Shown piece by piece: positions 25,907 to 34,546 of a DNA stretch of 64,000 bases. Numbering within the stretch: the first letter of the stretch is position 1; each line of letters starts with the position of its first letter. A program made the position numbers and the translations under genes. The DNA is taken from positions 5,952,001 to 6,016,000 of the forward strand of contig NZ_RAPV01000001.1 in NCBI RefSeq assembly GCF_003610295.1, written 5' to 3'. A model generated the notes under the pieces. That model ran no database searches. It was not told the DNA's origin and saw nothing but the letters and a program-made list of their open reading frames with translations. This stretch comes from Paraburkholderia sp. BL23I1N1 (lineage in GTDB: Bacteria > Pseudomonadota > Gammaproteobacteria > Burkholderiales > Burkholderiaceae).

Positions 25907-27769
25907 TCACACCGTATGCCGCGAAGCCAACGCACGCTGCAACGCGCTGCGCAACTCCTCGTAATGTACCGGCTTTAATAACGCTTCGAAAATCGGCTGC
26001 GAGCCGGCTCCTCCTGCCTCCCCGGCCTCACTCGCCACGCTATCCGCCTCCGGCGCATACGCGCTCACCACGATCACGGGAACGCCCGACGACGGCCCCC
26101 CGCGCGCCGCGAAATCCGCAAGAAACGTATAGCCGTCGCGATCCGGCATATGCAGATCGAGCAACACCACGTCACAGCGGCGCGCGTCGAGCCACGCGAG
26201 CGCATCGTCGGCATTGGAGACAGCGTGCGCGTCGAAATCCATGTGCGCGATCATTTCGCTGAGCGACTCGCGAATCAGCCGGTTGTCGTCGACGATCAAT
26301 ACGCACGGACGCGCCCCGACCGGATCAGCGTGAGCCGCCACGCCAGGCGGCGCGCTTGCTGCGACCGGCGTGACCGGGATCGTCACCGTAAAGGTAGTGC
26401 CCTTGCCTACCTTGCTCGCCACTTCGACGGTGCCGCCAAACAGCCTGACGAGCCCTTGTACGATCGTGAGCCCCATCCCCGCGCCTTCGAAGCGGCGCGT
26501 GCGCGACGCGTCCAGTTGCGTGAACTCCTGGAAGATCAGCGGAATCTGCGCTTGCGGCACGCCCGGCCCCGTATCGCTCACGACAAAGATCAGCACCGTC
26601 GGCCGCTGCCTCAATTCCACGCGCACCGTGCCGGTTTCGGTGTAACGGATCGCGTTGGTGACCAGGTTGTTGACGATCTGGCGGATCCGGTGCGGATCGG
26701 AATCGACGGGGCCGCTCATGCCACTCGCCTCGCTTTCCAGCTTGAGACCTCGGGAAGCGGCCGACATCGCGTGTTCGTCAACGATCGACGCCAGCAGCTC
26801 GCGCGGCTCGAAATGCTCGTGGCGCAACTCGAGCTTGCCGGCGCCGAGGCGCGCGTAGTCGGTCAGGTCTTTCATCTGCGCTTCCAGGTGCCGCCCCGCG
26901 GTTTCGAGCCGCTGGATCACCTTGCGGTCGGCTTCAGAGTGATAGTTGAAGCCCAGCAATTCGATCGACGACACGATCGCATGCAACGGCGTGCGCAGTT
27001 CGTGGCTGATCATGCCGAGAAACGCGTCCTTCGCGAGACTCGCCTCGCGCGCCGCGCGGCTCGCCTGATGCTCCGCTTCGAGCGCCGCGTGCTGCTGATA
27101 CATCAGGCGCGTACGGCGCCGGCCGTTGAGCACCAGCAGCGTGGTCGCAGCAGCCGAGAGCAACAGCAGCAACAGGCCGCCCGCGAACAGCATGCGGCGT
27201 TTGTCGATGAAATCGCGGTTCATCGCCTCACGGTCGGCCACGTCGGCGAAACGGCGGCTCAACGCGAGATCGTTGACCTCGTTCCAATGCTGGCGCAACG
27301 CCACGACGATCTGATTGGCGCGGCTGCGGTCCTTCGGCAAGGCATCCACCTCAGGCTGAATCTCGCCCAGCACATGATCGATCGACTGGATTTCATCCAT
27401 TTGCCTTTGCAGCAGTGCGAGCTGCGTGGTCAACCGGCGTGTCGATCCGGCCATCACATGCAGCTTCGATTGCAGCAACTGATAGCGCAGCGTGAGCCGC
27501 TGATAGTCGTCGTCGACGCCGGATTGATACAGCAGCAGCTGGTTTTCGAAACGCGCATACGCAATCTGCAATTGCGCGGCATCCCAATAGAAGCCGTCGT
27601 ACTGACCGGTCAGCGGTTCGGTCGCGCGCGAGTTGAGCAGGTTCGCGTACAACAGATAGCCGATTGCGCCGGCCGGCGCCGCGAGCGCGGTCAGCCAGAT
27701 CAGCACATAGAGGACACGACGCCAGGGGCGGCGCGTTGTTATTTGATGATGAGTGCCTTGATCTGCCAT
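25907..27769 (-). CDS. Hybrid sensor histidine kinase / response regulator
   Basis: The 620-residue kinase has two membrane helices (about 20-42 and 193-214) enclosing a ~150-residue helical periplasmic sensor. The HisKA domain has phospho-His256 in ISHELRTPLHA. The ATPase domain has its N box at RQIVNNLVTNAIRYT (about 363), DTGPGVP and a G2 box. A C-terminal receiver carries Asp538 in VVLLDLHMPDRDG. Its start overlaps the end of the upstream Moco-fold gene by 31 bp, so both are translated together. That upstream protein is exported and could be a periplasmic ligand-sensing partner (inference). Confidence 0.93.
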   Translation of the reverse strand: MADQGTHHQITTRRPWRRVLYVLIWLTALAAPAGAIGYLLYANLLNSRATEPLTGQYDGFYWDAAQLQIAYARFENQLLLYQSGVDDDYQRLTLRYQLLQSKLHVMAGSTRRLTTQLALLQRQMDEIQSIDHVLGEIQPEVDALPKDRSRANQIVVALRQHWNEVNDLALSRRFADVADREAMNRDFIDKRRMLFAGGLLLLLLSAAATTLLVLNGRRRTRLMYQQHAALEAEHQASRAAREASLAKDAFLGMISHELRTPLHAIVSSIELLGFNYHSEADRKVIQRLETAGRHLEAQMKDLTDYARLGAGKLELRHEHFEPRELLASIVDEHAMSAASRGLKLESEASGMSGPVDSDPHRIRQIVNNLVTNAIRYTETGTVRVELRQRPTVLIFVVSDTGPGVPQAQIPLIFQEFTQLDASRTRRFEGAGMGLTIVQGLVRLFGGTVEVASKVGKGTTFTVTIPVTPVAASAPPGVAAHADPVGARPCVLIVDDNRLIRESLSEMIAHMDFDAHAVSNADDALAWLDARRCDVVLLDLHMPDRDGYTFLADFAARGGPSSGVPVIVVSAYAPEADSVASEAGEAGGAGSQPIFEALLKPVHYEELRSALQRALASRHTV

Positions 27770-28287
27770 ACGAATTTCGAGTCACCCGCCGCGCCCATGA
27801 GTTCATCGGGGAACGCGTCGCGCGGATACATAAGAAACAGCGGCCCGAAGTCGCTGATCTTCAGGCGCCGGCCGTTCATGCTGTAGGCAACGATCACGCC
27901 GTAGCGATCGCAGTCCGACACCGGGATGGTGTACGTATAGTCGTCGAGCGTATGGATCTCGACTGCGCTGCCGGTTGCGCCGACGGCCTTCAGGATATCC
28001 GCGAGCAGCGGTCCTGTGAAGGTGGAACGCGGCGTCCAGGTGGTGGCGGTCGTAATCGGATGGACCGGCAACGCCAGCAGTTGCGCCTCGGTGAAGTGAT
28101 AGAGCTGGTGCTCCGCATCGTTGGTCTTGCTGATTTTGCCCGTCACGTCGAGCGACAACGGCAACGACTCTGCCTGAGCTTGAGCCTGCATGCTCCACGC
28201 GGCGAACGCGAGGAGCAGACCCAGCCCCCACCATGCGCCCCTGTACACACCGTTCCTGCCGCCCACCGTTGCGCTCATCTTGGTCAT
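27739..28287 (-). CDS. Exported protein with molybdopterin-oxidoreductase (sulfite-oxidase-like) fold
   Basis: The 182-residue protein has an N-terminal membrane/signal segment (WWGLGLLLAFAAWSMQAQA, about 19-37). The rest matches the sulfite-oxidase/YedY-type Moco domain in small form: FTEAQLLALP, TFTGPLLADILKAVG, LKISDFGPLFLMYP and a closing VWQIKALII. The usual Mo-ligand Cys position reads TTATTWTPRSTFTG; the only Cys lies elsewhere (VSDCDRY). It is therefore probably not a redox enzyme. It overlaps the hybrid kinase gene and may serve as its periplasmic sensor (inference). Confidence 0.8.
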   Translation of the reverse strand: MTKMSATVGGRNGVYRGAWWGLGLLLAFAAWSMQAQAQAESLPLSLDVTGKISKTNDAEHQLYHFTEAQLLALPVHPITTATTWTPRSTFTGPLLADILKAVGATGSAVEIHTLDDYTYTIPVSDCDRYGVIVAYSMNGRRLKISDFGPLFLMYPRDAFPDELMGAAGDSKFVWQIKALIIK

Positions 28288-28575
28288 CTGCCTGGCTTAT
28301 TCCATCGTTTGTTATTTTTGCGGGCGGCGCGAGACTGCGCCGGCTCAACCCGCCAGCGAACCTGCAGCGCCCCTTTTTCCGCCGCGACGGTGGTCTTTGC
28401 GGCACCCTCCGTTCGGCGACGCGCGTCACCCCGACGCGCGATCTTTGAACCGCATGCATAATATCGCCAAAATTCTATGTCTCAAAAACGAGGACCTGCC
28501 GCTGTGCTGCGCCGCGCGCCGCTCCCCGTCTATGGGACACCCGCCCTACGCGCACAACGCGACGCCATAAGAGTC

Positions 28576-29526
28576 ATGAACAAGCCGGTTTTGCCCCTGA
28601 CGTACGAACAACTCGATCACTGGATCGAATCGCTGCAACCCGCGTTGCTGGCGGAGCGCTTCACGATGGCGATCGGCATTCTGCGTGGCGGCGCGCCGCT
28701 TGCGCTGATGGTCTCGCATGCGGCCGGCACGCCGGTCGCCTTCCTGCGTTACGACCGCCAGTCGCGCACGGTCGCGTGGGACTCGACGCTGGCGATTCCG
28801 CCCGCGGGTTCGAAAGTGCTGTTGTGCGAAGACATCGCGGGGCGCGGTTTTACGCTGGCCGATTGCATCGCCTTCCTTCAGCAGCATGGTCTCGACGTCA
28901 GGACGCTGACCGCCGCGGTCGACGACCTGAGCCGCATCCAACCCGATTATGCGATCGACGCGCGCGGCTACTTCGCGCTGTTTCCGTGGGAGCGCCAGGC
29001 CTACACCGAGCGTTATCGCGAGGACTGGGAGCGCGTTGAAGCCGGCGCCGCGCCCGCCATGGCCGACGATCACGAATACGCCACCTACGCGATCGACCTC
29101 GACGGCATTCTGCTGCCCGACGTGCCCCTCGCGCGCTACGACGAGGATCTGGCCGCGGCGCTCGCCGAACGCGACGCGCTGCTGCCGTTCGAGGTGCTGC
29201 CCGGCATCGATCTGCAACGCGTGCGTACGATCATCACCGGCCGGCCGGAACTGGATCGCGCGCGCACCGAAGCGTGGCTCGCGCGGCACGGCTTCGGTCA
29301 TATGCAACTGGTGATGCGCACGCCCGGCACGCACGATGAAAGCGCCGCCGGCGCCGCCGCTCACAAGGCCGCTGCGGCATTGCGTGGCGGCGTCACGCAT
29401 TTTGTCGAGAGCGATCCGGTGCAGGCACTGCTGATTGCGCAACAGGCGCCGTTGCTGCGCGTGATCTGGTGGGACGCGCTCACGCAAACGGGCATGCTGG
29501 TCGGGGCGCGCGCGTGGAACGAATGA
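28576..29526 (+). CDS. Phosphoribosyltransferase-HAD fusion protein
   Basis: The 316-residue protein joins two domains. The N-terminal type I phosphoribosyltransferase domain (about 1-130) has a PRPP loop VLLCEDIAGRGFT (81-93). The C-terminal HAD-like domain (about 170-310) has motif I IDLDGILL (Asp174, Asp176), motif II TGR (221-223), a conserved Lys in HKAAAAL and an acidic motif ESDP. PRTase-HAD pairs are known from nucleotide-like biosynthetic modules such as those linked to tellurite-resistance (ter) genes. No ter genes are near. The substrate is unknown. The ATG at 28576 fits the domain start. Confidence 0.8.
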   Translation: MNKPVLPLTYEQLDHWIESLQPALLAERFTMAIGILRGGAPLALMVSHAAGTPVAFLRYDRQSRTVAWDSTLAIPPAGSKVLLCEDIAGRGFTLADCIAFLQQHGLDVRTLTAAVDDLSRIQPDYAIDARGYFALFPWERQAYTERYREDWERVEAGAAPAMADDHEYATYAIDLDGILLPDVPLARYDEDLAAALAERDALLPFEVLPGIDLQRVRTIITGRPELDRARTEAWLARHGFGHMQLVMRTPGTHDESAAGAAAHKAAAALRGGVTHFVESDPVQALLIAQQAPLLRVIWWDALTQTGMLVGARAWNE

Positions 29527-29530
29527 AGCG

Positions 29531-31234
29531 TTAGGCTTCTTTCGCCTCCCTGAGCTCTTTCATTTCTTTCCCGTCCTTACTGTCGCGCAGATGCAGATGC
29601 CGCGCGGCCCGCTGTGAGGCGACAATGATCAGCTTCATCGTCGCGCGCGTAGCGCCGACGAACAGTTTGCGCGCGATACGTTCGTCGAACGATTCGAAGT
29701 CGACTTCGGTGAGAATCACGCAAGGCGCGGCCTGCCCCTTGAAGCGATAGATCGATTCGAACAGCACATCCCCTTCGCGGTACGCCGGGTTGCCGAACAG
29801 ATCGTACTTACCGGTAAAACTACGCAACCGATGCGGGCCGAGATGATCCTGCGCGGTCATCGCCGAGCCTTCGCGGCCGCGAAACGAGAGCACGGCAATG
29901 TCCTGTTTGCGAAAGCCGAGTGACAAAGCCTGCGTGATCGCCCGCTTGGTCGCCTCGATGCTGCCTTCGGCAGCATTCGCTTCGTCGTAGACGGAGAGCG
30001 AAATGTCGGAGCCGTCGAACGGACTGCCCGACGCCAGACCCGCCGCCACCGGCACCGAAGCGCCCACCACGTCGCGCACATAATCGAGAATGTCGCGCGG
30101 ACTGCGGTAATTGGTGGTTTCTTTCAGCGTGGTCCAGCCGCGCAACTCAACCGGCTCGCGCATATACAGATTCTGCAGCGGATCTTCGAGCCACCACCAC
30201 GCGGCGCCCGGCCGCAACAGGCGGGCGAGCGCAGCCACCCAGGGCTGCTGGAAATCCTGCCCTTCGTCGACGATCAGCACGTCGAATTGCCAGCGCGCGT
30301 CGATCGGCGTTTCGGCGAAAGTCGTTTCAAGCCAGTTGAACACGTCACCGGACTGAAAATCGGGCTCGCGACCCGCGTCGCGTGCAATCCAGTCACACAA
30401 CTGGTGATAGTTCGCCACCTTCGCCTCGGGCGGCGCAACCCGCGCGATGTGATCCGCCAACGGCCGGTTGAAACACACATACAAAGGCCGCTGCCCGCGC
30501 CCCACCGCCTCCTTCATCACCTGCACCGCGAGTTGGGTTTTACCGGAGCCGGCCGTGCCGATCACGCGCAGCCGGAACGGCGAAAACTCGAGCCGCCGCG
30601 CCCAGGTCGCGAGGCCGCCCGCCAGACGCGTGACGAGCGTGCCGGCCTGACCGACCAGCGCGCTGGCGTCGGGCGTGAGCGCGAGTTCGTCGGCGAGAAA
30701 GTGGTGGATTTTCGGGGCGCAGGCGAGACGCGCTTCATCGGCCGACAAGGCTTCGCGAATGATCGCGGCAAGCCGGTCCTTACGCGTCGCGTCGACGATC
30801 CGCGCGGGATTGACGCCGGCAATGGCCGCGTCTTTGACAATGTGGTCCGGGCAATACAGCAGCTCTTCGATGAAATAAGTACCCGCGCCGAACGCCGCGG
30901 TGAAGCGCCGGTGCAGCGTTTCGACGGTGTGCGCGAGCGCGATCGCCACATTGCGTTCCGTCTGGAGATAGACCTTGACGAGTCCTTTCGGCGTTTCGCG
31001 CAGGAAACCGGTTTTCTGTTCGACGATCATCACACGCCCGGCCGGACTGACGATCACGAAATCGGCTTCGCCGAACACCGAGAAATTCTGGTTCAGGCGG
31101 GTCCAATGCACGCCGTGATAGACCGTGTAGCCATCAGGAAGCGCATCTTCCAGCAAGGCGAGGGTTTCGCGTTCGCGTGCCGCCGCACCGGTGGCGGCGA
31201 GGCTCTTCCAGTCGTCGGGGACAATGCGGGCCAT
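29531..31234 (-). CDS. NERD-domain superfamily 1 helicase
   Basis: The 567-residue protein starts with a NERD (nuclease-related) domain (about 15-120, with GEADFVIVSPAGRVMIVEQKTG giving the D...E-x-K pattern). A UvrD/RecB-like SF1 helicase follows: Walker A GTAGSGKTQ (about 227), Walker B LIVDEGQDF, then NYRSP and the motif VI region FVGATRATMKL. It could act on DNA repair intermediates or against foreign DNA. The C-terminus is a highly charged tail. It is a single gene between a PRTase-HAD gene and GST genes. Confidence 0.88.
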   Translation of the reverse strand: MARIVPDDWKSLAATGAAARERETLALLEDALPDGYTVYHGVHWTRLNQNFSVFGEADFVIVSPAGRVMIVEQKTGFLRETPKGLVKVYLQTERNVAIALAHTVETLHRRFTAAFGAGTYFIEELLYCPDHIVKDAAIAGVNPARIVDATRKDRLAAIIREALSADEARLACAPKIHHFLADELALTPDASALVGQAGTLVTRLAGGLATWARRLEFSPFRLRVIGTAGSGKTQLAVQVMKEAVGRGQRPLYVCFNRPLADHIARVAPPEAKVANYHQLCDWIARDAGREPDFQSGDVFNWLETTFAETPIDARWQFDVLIVDEGQDFQQPWVAALARLLRPGAAWWWLEDPLQNLYMREPVELRGWTTLKETTNYRSPRDILDYVRDVVGASVPVAAGLASGSPFDGSDISLSVYDEANAAEGSIEATKRAITQALSLGFRKQDIAVLSFRGREGSAMTAQDHLGPHRLRSFTGKYDLFGNPAYREGDVLFESIYRFKGQAAPCVILTEVDFESFDERIARKLFVGATRATMKLIIVASQRAARHLHLRDSKDGKEMKELREAKEA

Positions 31235-31383
31235 GCGGTGCCTCGTCGTATTCGGGTGCGCTCATTGTACGCAACGCCCGCGCGTTGCCGGCGTGCAAAA
31301 CCACGGTATCGTGTATCGTTACTCGCTGAACGCCGCGCGCCGCGCGCGGCTTGCCAACCGCCATGTAAAAAAGGATTTGCCGG

Positions 31384-32010
31384 ATGATTACGATCTGGGG
31401 ACGCGCCAACTCGGTCAACGTACAGAAAGTCTTGTGGTGTTGCGACGAACTCGTGCTGCCGTACGAACGCATCGACGCGGGCCTGCAATTCGGCCGCAAC
31501 AACGAGCCCGACTATCTGGCAATGAACCCTACGGGCAAGATTCCGACGCTGGTCGACGACGACTTCGTGCTGTGGGAATCGAACTCGATCCTGCGCTATC
31601 TGGTGCTGCAATACGGCGAATCGAGCCTCCTGTATCCGTCCGAGCCGAGACTGCGCTCCTGCATCGACCGCTGGCTCGACTGGTCGCTCACCACGCTGCA
31701 ACCCGCGGAACGGCCCGTGTTCTGGGCTCTAGTGCGCACGCCCGCCACCGAGCGCGACACGGCCAGGCTCGCCAGCGACTTCGCCGCGGTTACGTTGCTG
31801 TGGCGCCTGCTGGACAACCATCTGCAAGGCCGCTTCTTCCTCGAAGGCGGGAAGTTCACGCTCGCCGATATCGTGATCGGCGCGTACGCGAAACGCTGGT
31901 TCGGGCTGGACGGCGTTGAACGTCCCCCGCTGCCGAATCTGGAGCGTTGGTATTCGCGGCTTGCGACACGCCCGGGGTTCAAGAAGTACGTCGATTTCCC
32001 CCTGACTTAA
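31384..32010 (+). CDS. Glutathione S-transferase
   Basis: The 208-residue protein has an N-terminal thioredoxin fold (residues 1-80: ITIWGRANSVNVQKVLWCCDEL and the cis-Pro/ESNSILRYL glutathione-binding segment) and a helical C-terminal domain (about 90-200). GSTs conjugate glutathione to electrophiles or reduce disulfides. The N-terminal Ser/Asn pattern (RANSVN) suggests a Ser/Cys-type beta/nu-like bacterial class. A second GST gene follows after 32 bp, so the two are probably one transcription unit. Confidence 0.92.
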   Translation: MITIWGRANSVNVQKVLWCCDELVLPYERIDAGLQFGRNNEPDYLAMNPTGKIPTLVDDDFVLWESNSILRYLVLQYGESSLLYPSEPRLRSCIDRWLDWSLTTLQPAERPVFWALVRTPATERDTARLASDFAAVTLLWRLLDNHLQGRFFLEGGKFTLADIVIGAYAKRWFGLDGVERPPLPNLERWYSRLATRPGFKKYVDFPLT

Positions 32011-32042
32011 CACCGACCTGGGCCATCCGGCGGCCATCCGAC

Positions 32043-32669
32043 ATGACAATCACGCTTTACGCATGGGGCACGCCGAACGGCCGCAAGGTCAGCGTCGCGC
32101 TCGAAGAAATGGAACTGCCTTACACGGTGCAACCGGTCAACATCGGCCGTGGCGATCAGTTCCAGCCCGATTTTCTGCAGATCAGCCCGAACAACAAGAT
32201 TCCTGCCATTGTCGATACAGACGGGCCGGACGGCCAGCCGATCAGCGTGTTCGAGTCGGGTGCGGTGCTGCTGTATCTGGCCGAAAAGACCGGCAAATTC
32301 CTGCCGAAGACGCTGCGCGAACGCGTCCCGGTCCTCGAATGGCTGATGTGGCAAATGGGCGGTTTCGGGCCGATCCCGGGCCAGGTACACCATTTCGCCG
32401 CGCTCGAATCGGCCGCCGACCGCGCGTATGGCCTCAAGCGCTATTCGGACGAGACCCACCGCCTGTACGGCGTGCTCGACCGGCGCCTCGCGCAAACGGA
32501 GTTCGTGGCGGGCGAATTGTCAGTGGCGGATTTTGCGATTCTCGGCTGGGCATGGCGTCACGAACGGCACAAAGTCGACCTCGCCACCTACCCGAACGTG
32601 CAACGCTGGTACACGGCGCTGTTCGCGCGGCCCGGCGTGCAGCGCGGCTTTGCGGTGAAGCTCGATTGA
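32043..32669 (+). CDS. Glutathione S-transferase, YfcG/nu-class-like
   Basis: The 208-residue GST has the nu-class features TLYAWGTPNGRKVSVALEE (Thr/Asn in place of the usual catalytic Tyr/Ser/Cys). The glutathione site SPNNKIPAIVD and FESGAVLLYLAEKTGKFLP follow. YfcG-type enzymes act mainly as disulfide-bond oxidoreductases on glutathionylated or peroxide substrates. The C-terminal WQMGGFGPIPGQVHHF motif also fits. It is distinct in sequence from its upstream neighbour, so the two arose from an old duplication or from separate acquisitions. Confidence 0.93.
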   Translation: MTITLYAWGTPNGRKVSVALEEMELPYTVQPVNIGRGDQFQPDFLQISPNNKIPAIVDTDGPDGQPISVFESGAVLLYLAEKTGKFLPKTLRERVPVLEWLMWQMGGFGPIPGQVHHFAALESAADRAYGLKRYSDETHRLYGVLDRRLAQTEFVAGELSVADFAILGWAWRHERHKVDLATYPNVQRWYTALFARPGVQRGFAVKLD

Positions 32670-32778
32670 GTCCGGCGGCCTCATCGGCGGACTCATGCCT
32701 TGCGGCAGCGCCCAGCTGCGACCGGCAAGCGCACCGGACACCGGCACAGCGAAGCACGATGGCCTTTATAATCGACGC

Positions 32779-33399
32779 ATGAAGACCGCCAAGCCCGCCG
32801 CGACCGCCGATAAAACCACCCTTGCCGCCTCCGCTCATCATCATGAGCCGGGGCACCTGCATGGTGAGCACGGTCAATCGCAGGAAGCCGCACTGACTCT
32901 CGCGGACGAATATTGCCGCGAACGCGGCGAAAAACTCACGCCAATTCGCCGCAAAGTGCTCGAATTGCTGCTTAATTCCGGGCGCGCCACCAAGGCGTAT
33001 TCGTTGCTCGACGATATGCGCCAGATTCACCCCGGCTCGGCGCCGCCCACGGTTTACCGGGCGCTCGATTTTCTGCTTTCGGCCGGGCTCGTCCATCGCA
33101 TCGAATCGATCAATGCGTTCACCGTCTGCCACGACCTGACGCAATGCCAGCACGGCATTCTGGTGGTCTGCCAGCAATGCGGCAACGTCACCGAACTGCA
33201 TCAGCCCAAGCTGCGCCAGGCGCTCGTCGCGCAAATCGAAGACGCGGGCTATCGCATTGCCAGCGATGAAATCGAATTGAAGGGATTGTGTGCCGCCTGT
33301 CAGGCAGCAGAAGCGGGAGCAGAAGCGGGAGCAAAAGCGGCAGCAGAAGCAGCCAACGCCGGTGCCAGTGCCGCAACGCCGGTCGGCGCCGGCAAATAA
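32779..33399 (+). CDS. Fur-family metalloregulator, Zur-like
   Basis: The 206-residue protein has the winged-helix Fur domain (about 40-120, TPIRRKVLELLL and PTVYRALDFLLSAGLVHRIES) and a metal/dimer domain. Cys pairs CQQC and CAAC form the structural zinc site. It resembles Zur (zinc uptake repressor) more than Fur. Two oddities stand out: an N-terminal His-rich stretch (HHHEPGHLHGEHG, residues ~22-34) and a C-terminal ~35-residue Ala/Glu/Gly tail made of short DNA repeats (33307-33360). No zinc transporter gene is next to it. The ATG at 32779 follows a plausible -10 (TATAAT). Confidence 0.85.
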   Translation: MKTAKPAATADKTTLAASAHHHEPGHLHGEHGQSQEAALTLADEYCRERGEKLTPIRRKVLELLLNSGRATKAYSLLDDMRQIHPGSAPPTVYRALDFLLSAGLVHRIESINAFTVCHDLTQCQHGILVVCQQCGNVTELHQPKLRQALVAQIEDAGYRIASDEIELKGLCAACQAAEAGAEAGAKAAAEAANAGASAATPVGAGK

Positions 33400-33531
33400 C
33401 AGTACCGCCGGCAATCAGATCTTCAATCTGGTTGCCGACCCTTAGCTGACCCTTTGCTGACTGTTACTTCGCGCGCAAGCTTGCCGCCCGAGATGCGGCG
33501 GCAAGAACCCGCCACCCGCCTGCAAGACCGT

Positions 33532-34044
33532 TCAGCCCGCCGCGCGGGCGTCGATCGCATCGTGCAATAGCGTCACGAGGTCCTCCGGCAAAGCCGGCTT
33601 GGTCATGAAATGCTGGAAGCCTTCGCCGATGCTGCGCAAGCGGTAAGCGTCGTCGGTATGACCCGTGAGCGCCACCGCTACCGAAGGCGCGTGGTCGCCG
33701 CGAATCTCGTGGTCGCGCAGCCGCTGGATCAGATAAAAGCCGTCCATGGCCGGCAATTCCAGGTCGCACACCACGGCGTCAGGCAACAGCCGCAGCGCCG
33801 CTTCGACACCCTCTTCCGCATCCGCCACTGCGACGACATGCGCGCCTTCCGCCTCGAGTAACAAGGCCAGTGATTCCCGGCTATCCGGGTCGTCTTCGAC
33901 GAGCACGATCGTGGCCTGATCGAGTCTCAATGCTCCGTTCATGTGCTGTTGTTGCTCTAAAAAACCGGTTGGGCCGTCAGATGCGGCCAACATATCGCCC
34001 TGCTGTTTGCCGCGAATTTGCGCGGCTGCGGTATTGCTGTTCAT
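33532..34044 (-). CDS. Single-domain response regulator
   Basis: The 170-residue product is a receiver domain (about 45-165) with acidic residues EDD (VLVEDDPDSRE), phosphoacceptor in AVVCDLELPAMDG, a Thr in VALTGHTDD and Lys in FMTKPA. There is no output domain, so it may act as a CheY-like switch or phosphorelay. The ATG at 34044 is chosen for its GGAG ribosome site 3-7 bases upstream. A second ATG at 33942 would drop a 34-residue disordered N-terminus. No kinase gene is adjacent. A long open frame continuing upstream is antisense noise. Confidence 0.85.
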   Translation of the reverse strand: MNSNTAAAQIRGKQQGDMLAASDGPTGFLEQQQHMNGALRLDQATIVLVEDDPDSRESLALLLEAEGAHVVAVADAEEGVEAALRLLPDAVVCDLELPAMDGFYLIQRLRDHEIRGDHAPSVAVALTGHTDDAYRLRSIGEGFQHFMTKPALPEDLVTLLHDAIDARAAG

Positions 34045-34546
34045 GGCTCCGACTCGATTTCGTGCGTCGAGTTGCATGCAGGCCCGCGATTGTAAAACAT
34101 GGCCTGAGCGCAACGCGTGCGCACAGTAACGCGCCAAAATTGCACGCCGATGAAAAACCGGCCCTCGGCGCCGTTGCTCCGGCAGACAGATGCCGCCACC
34201 CGATTCGCCGTGACCGCTGACAGAAACCCGCGTGCGCCGCCTTTGTACGCGAGGCGTGTGCGCTGAACATTGATGCTCTCTTGCAACGCCAGCGCGATTA
34301 CGTTTCACGCGCGGCGATTGCATCCACCCCTTCAAGTAGCATGTTGCGTGCCTCGGCGCTTTTGTCAGTTGCGCCGTTACGCCGCGGCACGATTGCGCCG
34401 GCATGGTTGCGCGAGCCTGCTGCGCGATCCACGGCGGCGCTATCATCGGATGCGCGAGATCGCAGCGGCTGCGTTCGGCCGCTGCGACGCAACACGGCAG
34501 ATGAGCGCCATCTCCCCGCCCTAAACCTGAGGCCGCCCGACACACC
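34045..34546. other. Intergenic region between the response regulator and RraA-like genes
   Basis: About 500 bp between divergent genes, lower in GC than the flanking coding DNA. It must hold both promoters, but no confident -35/-10 pair, repeat or RNA was recognised. Confidence 0.5.
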
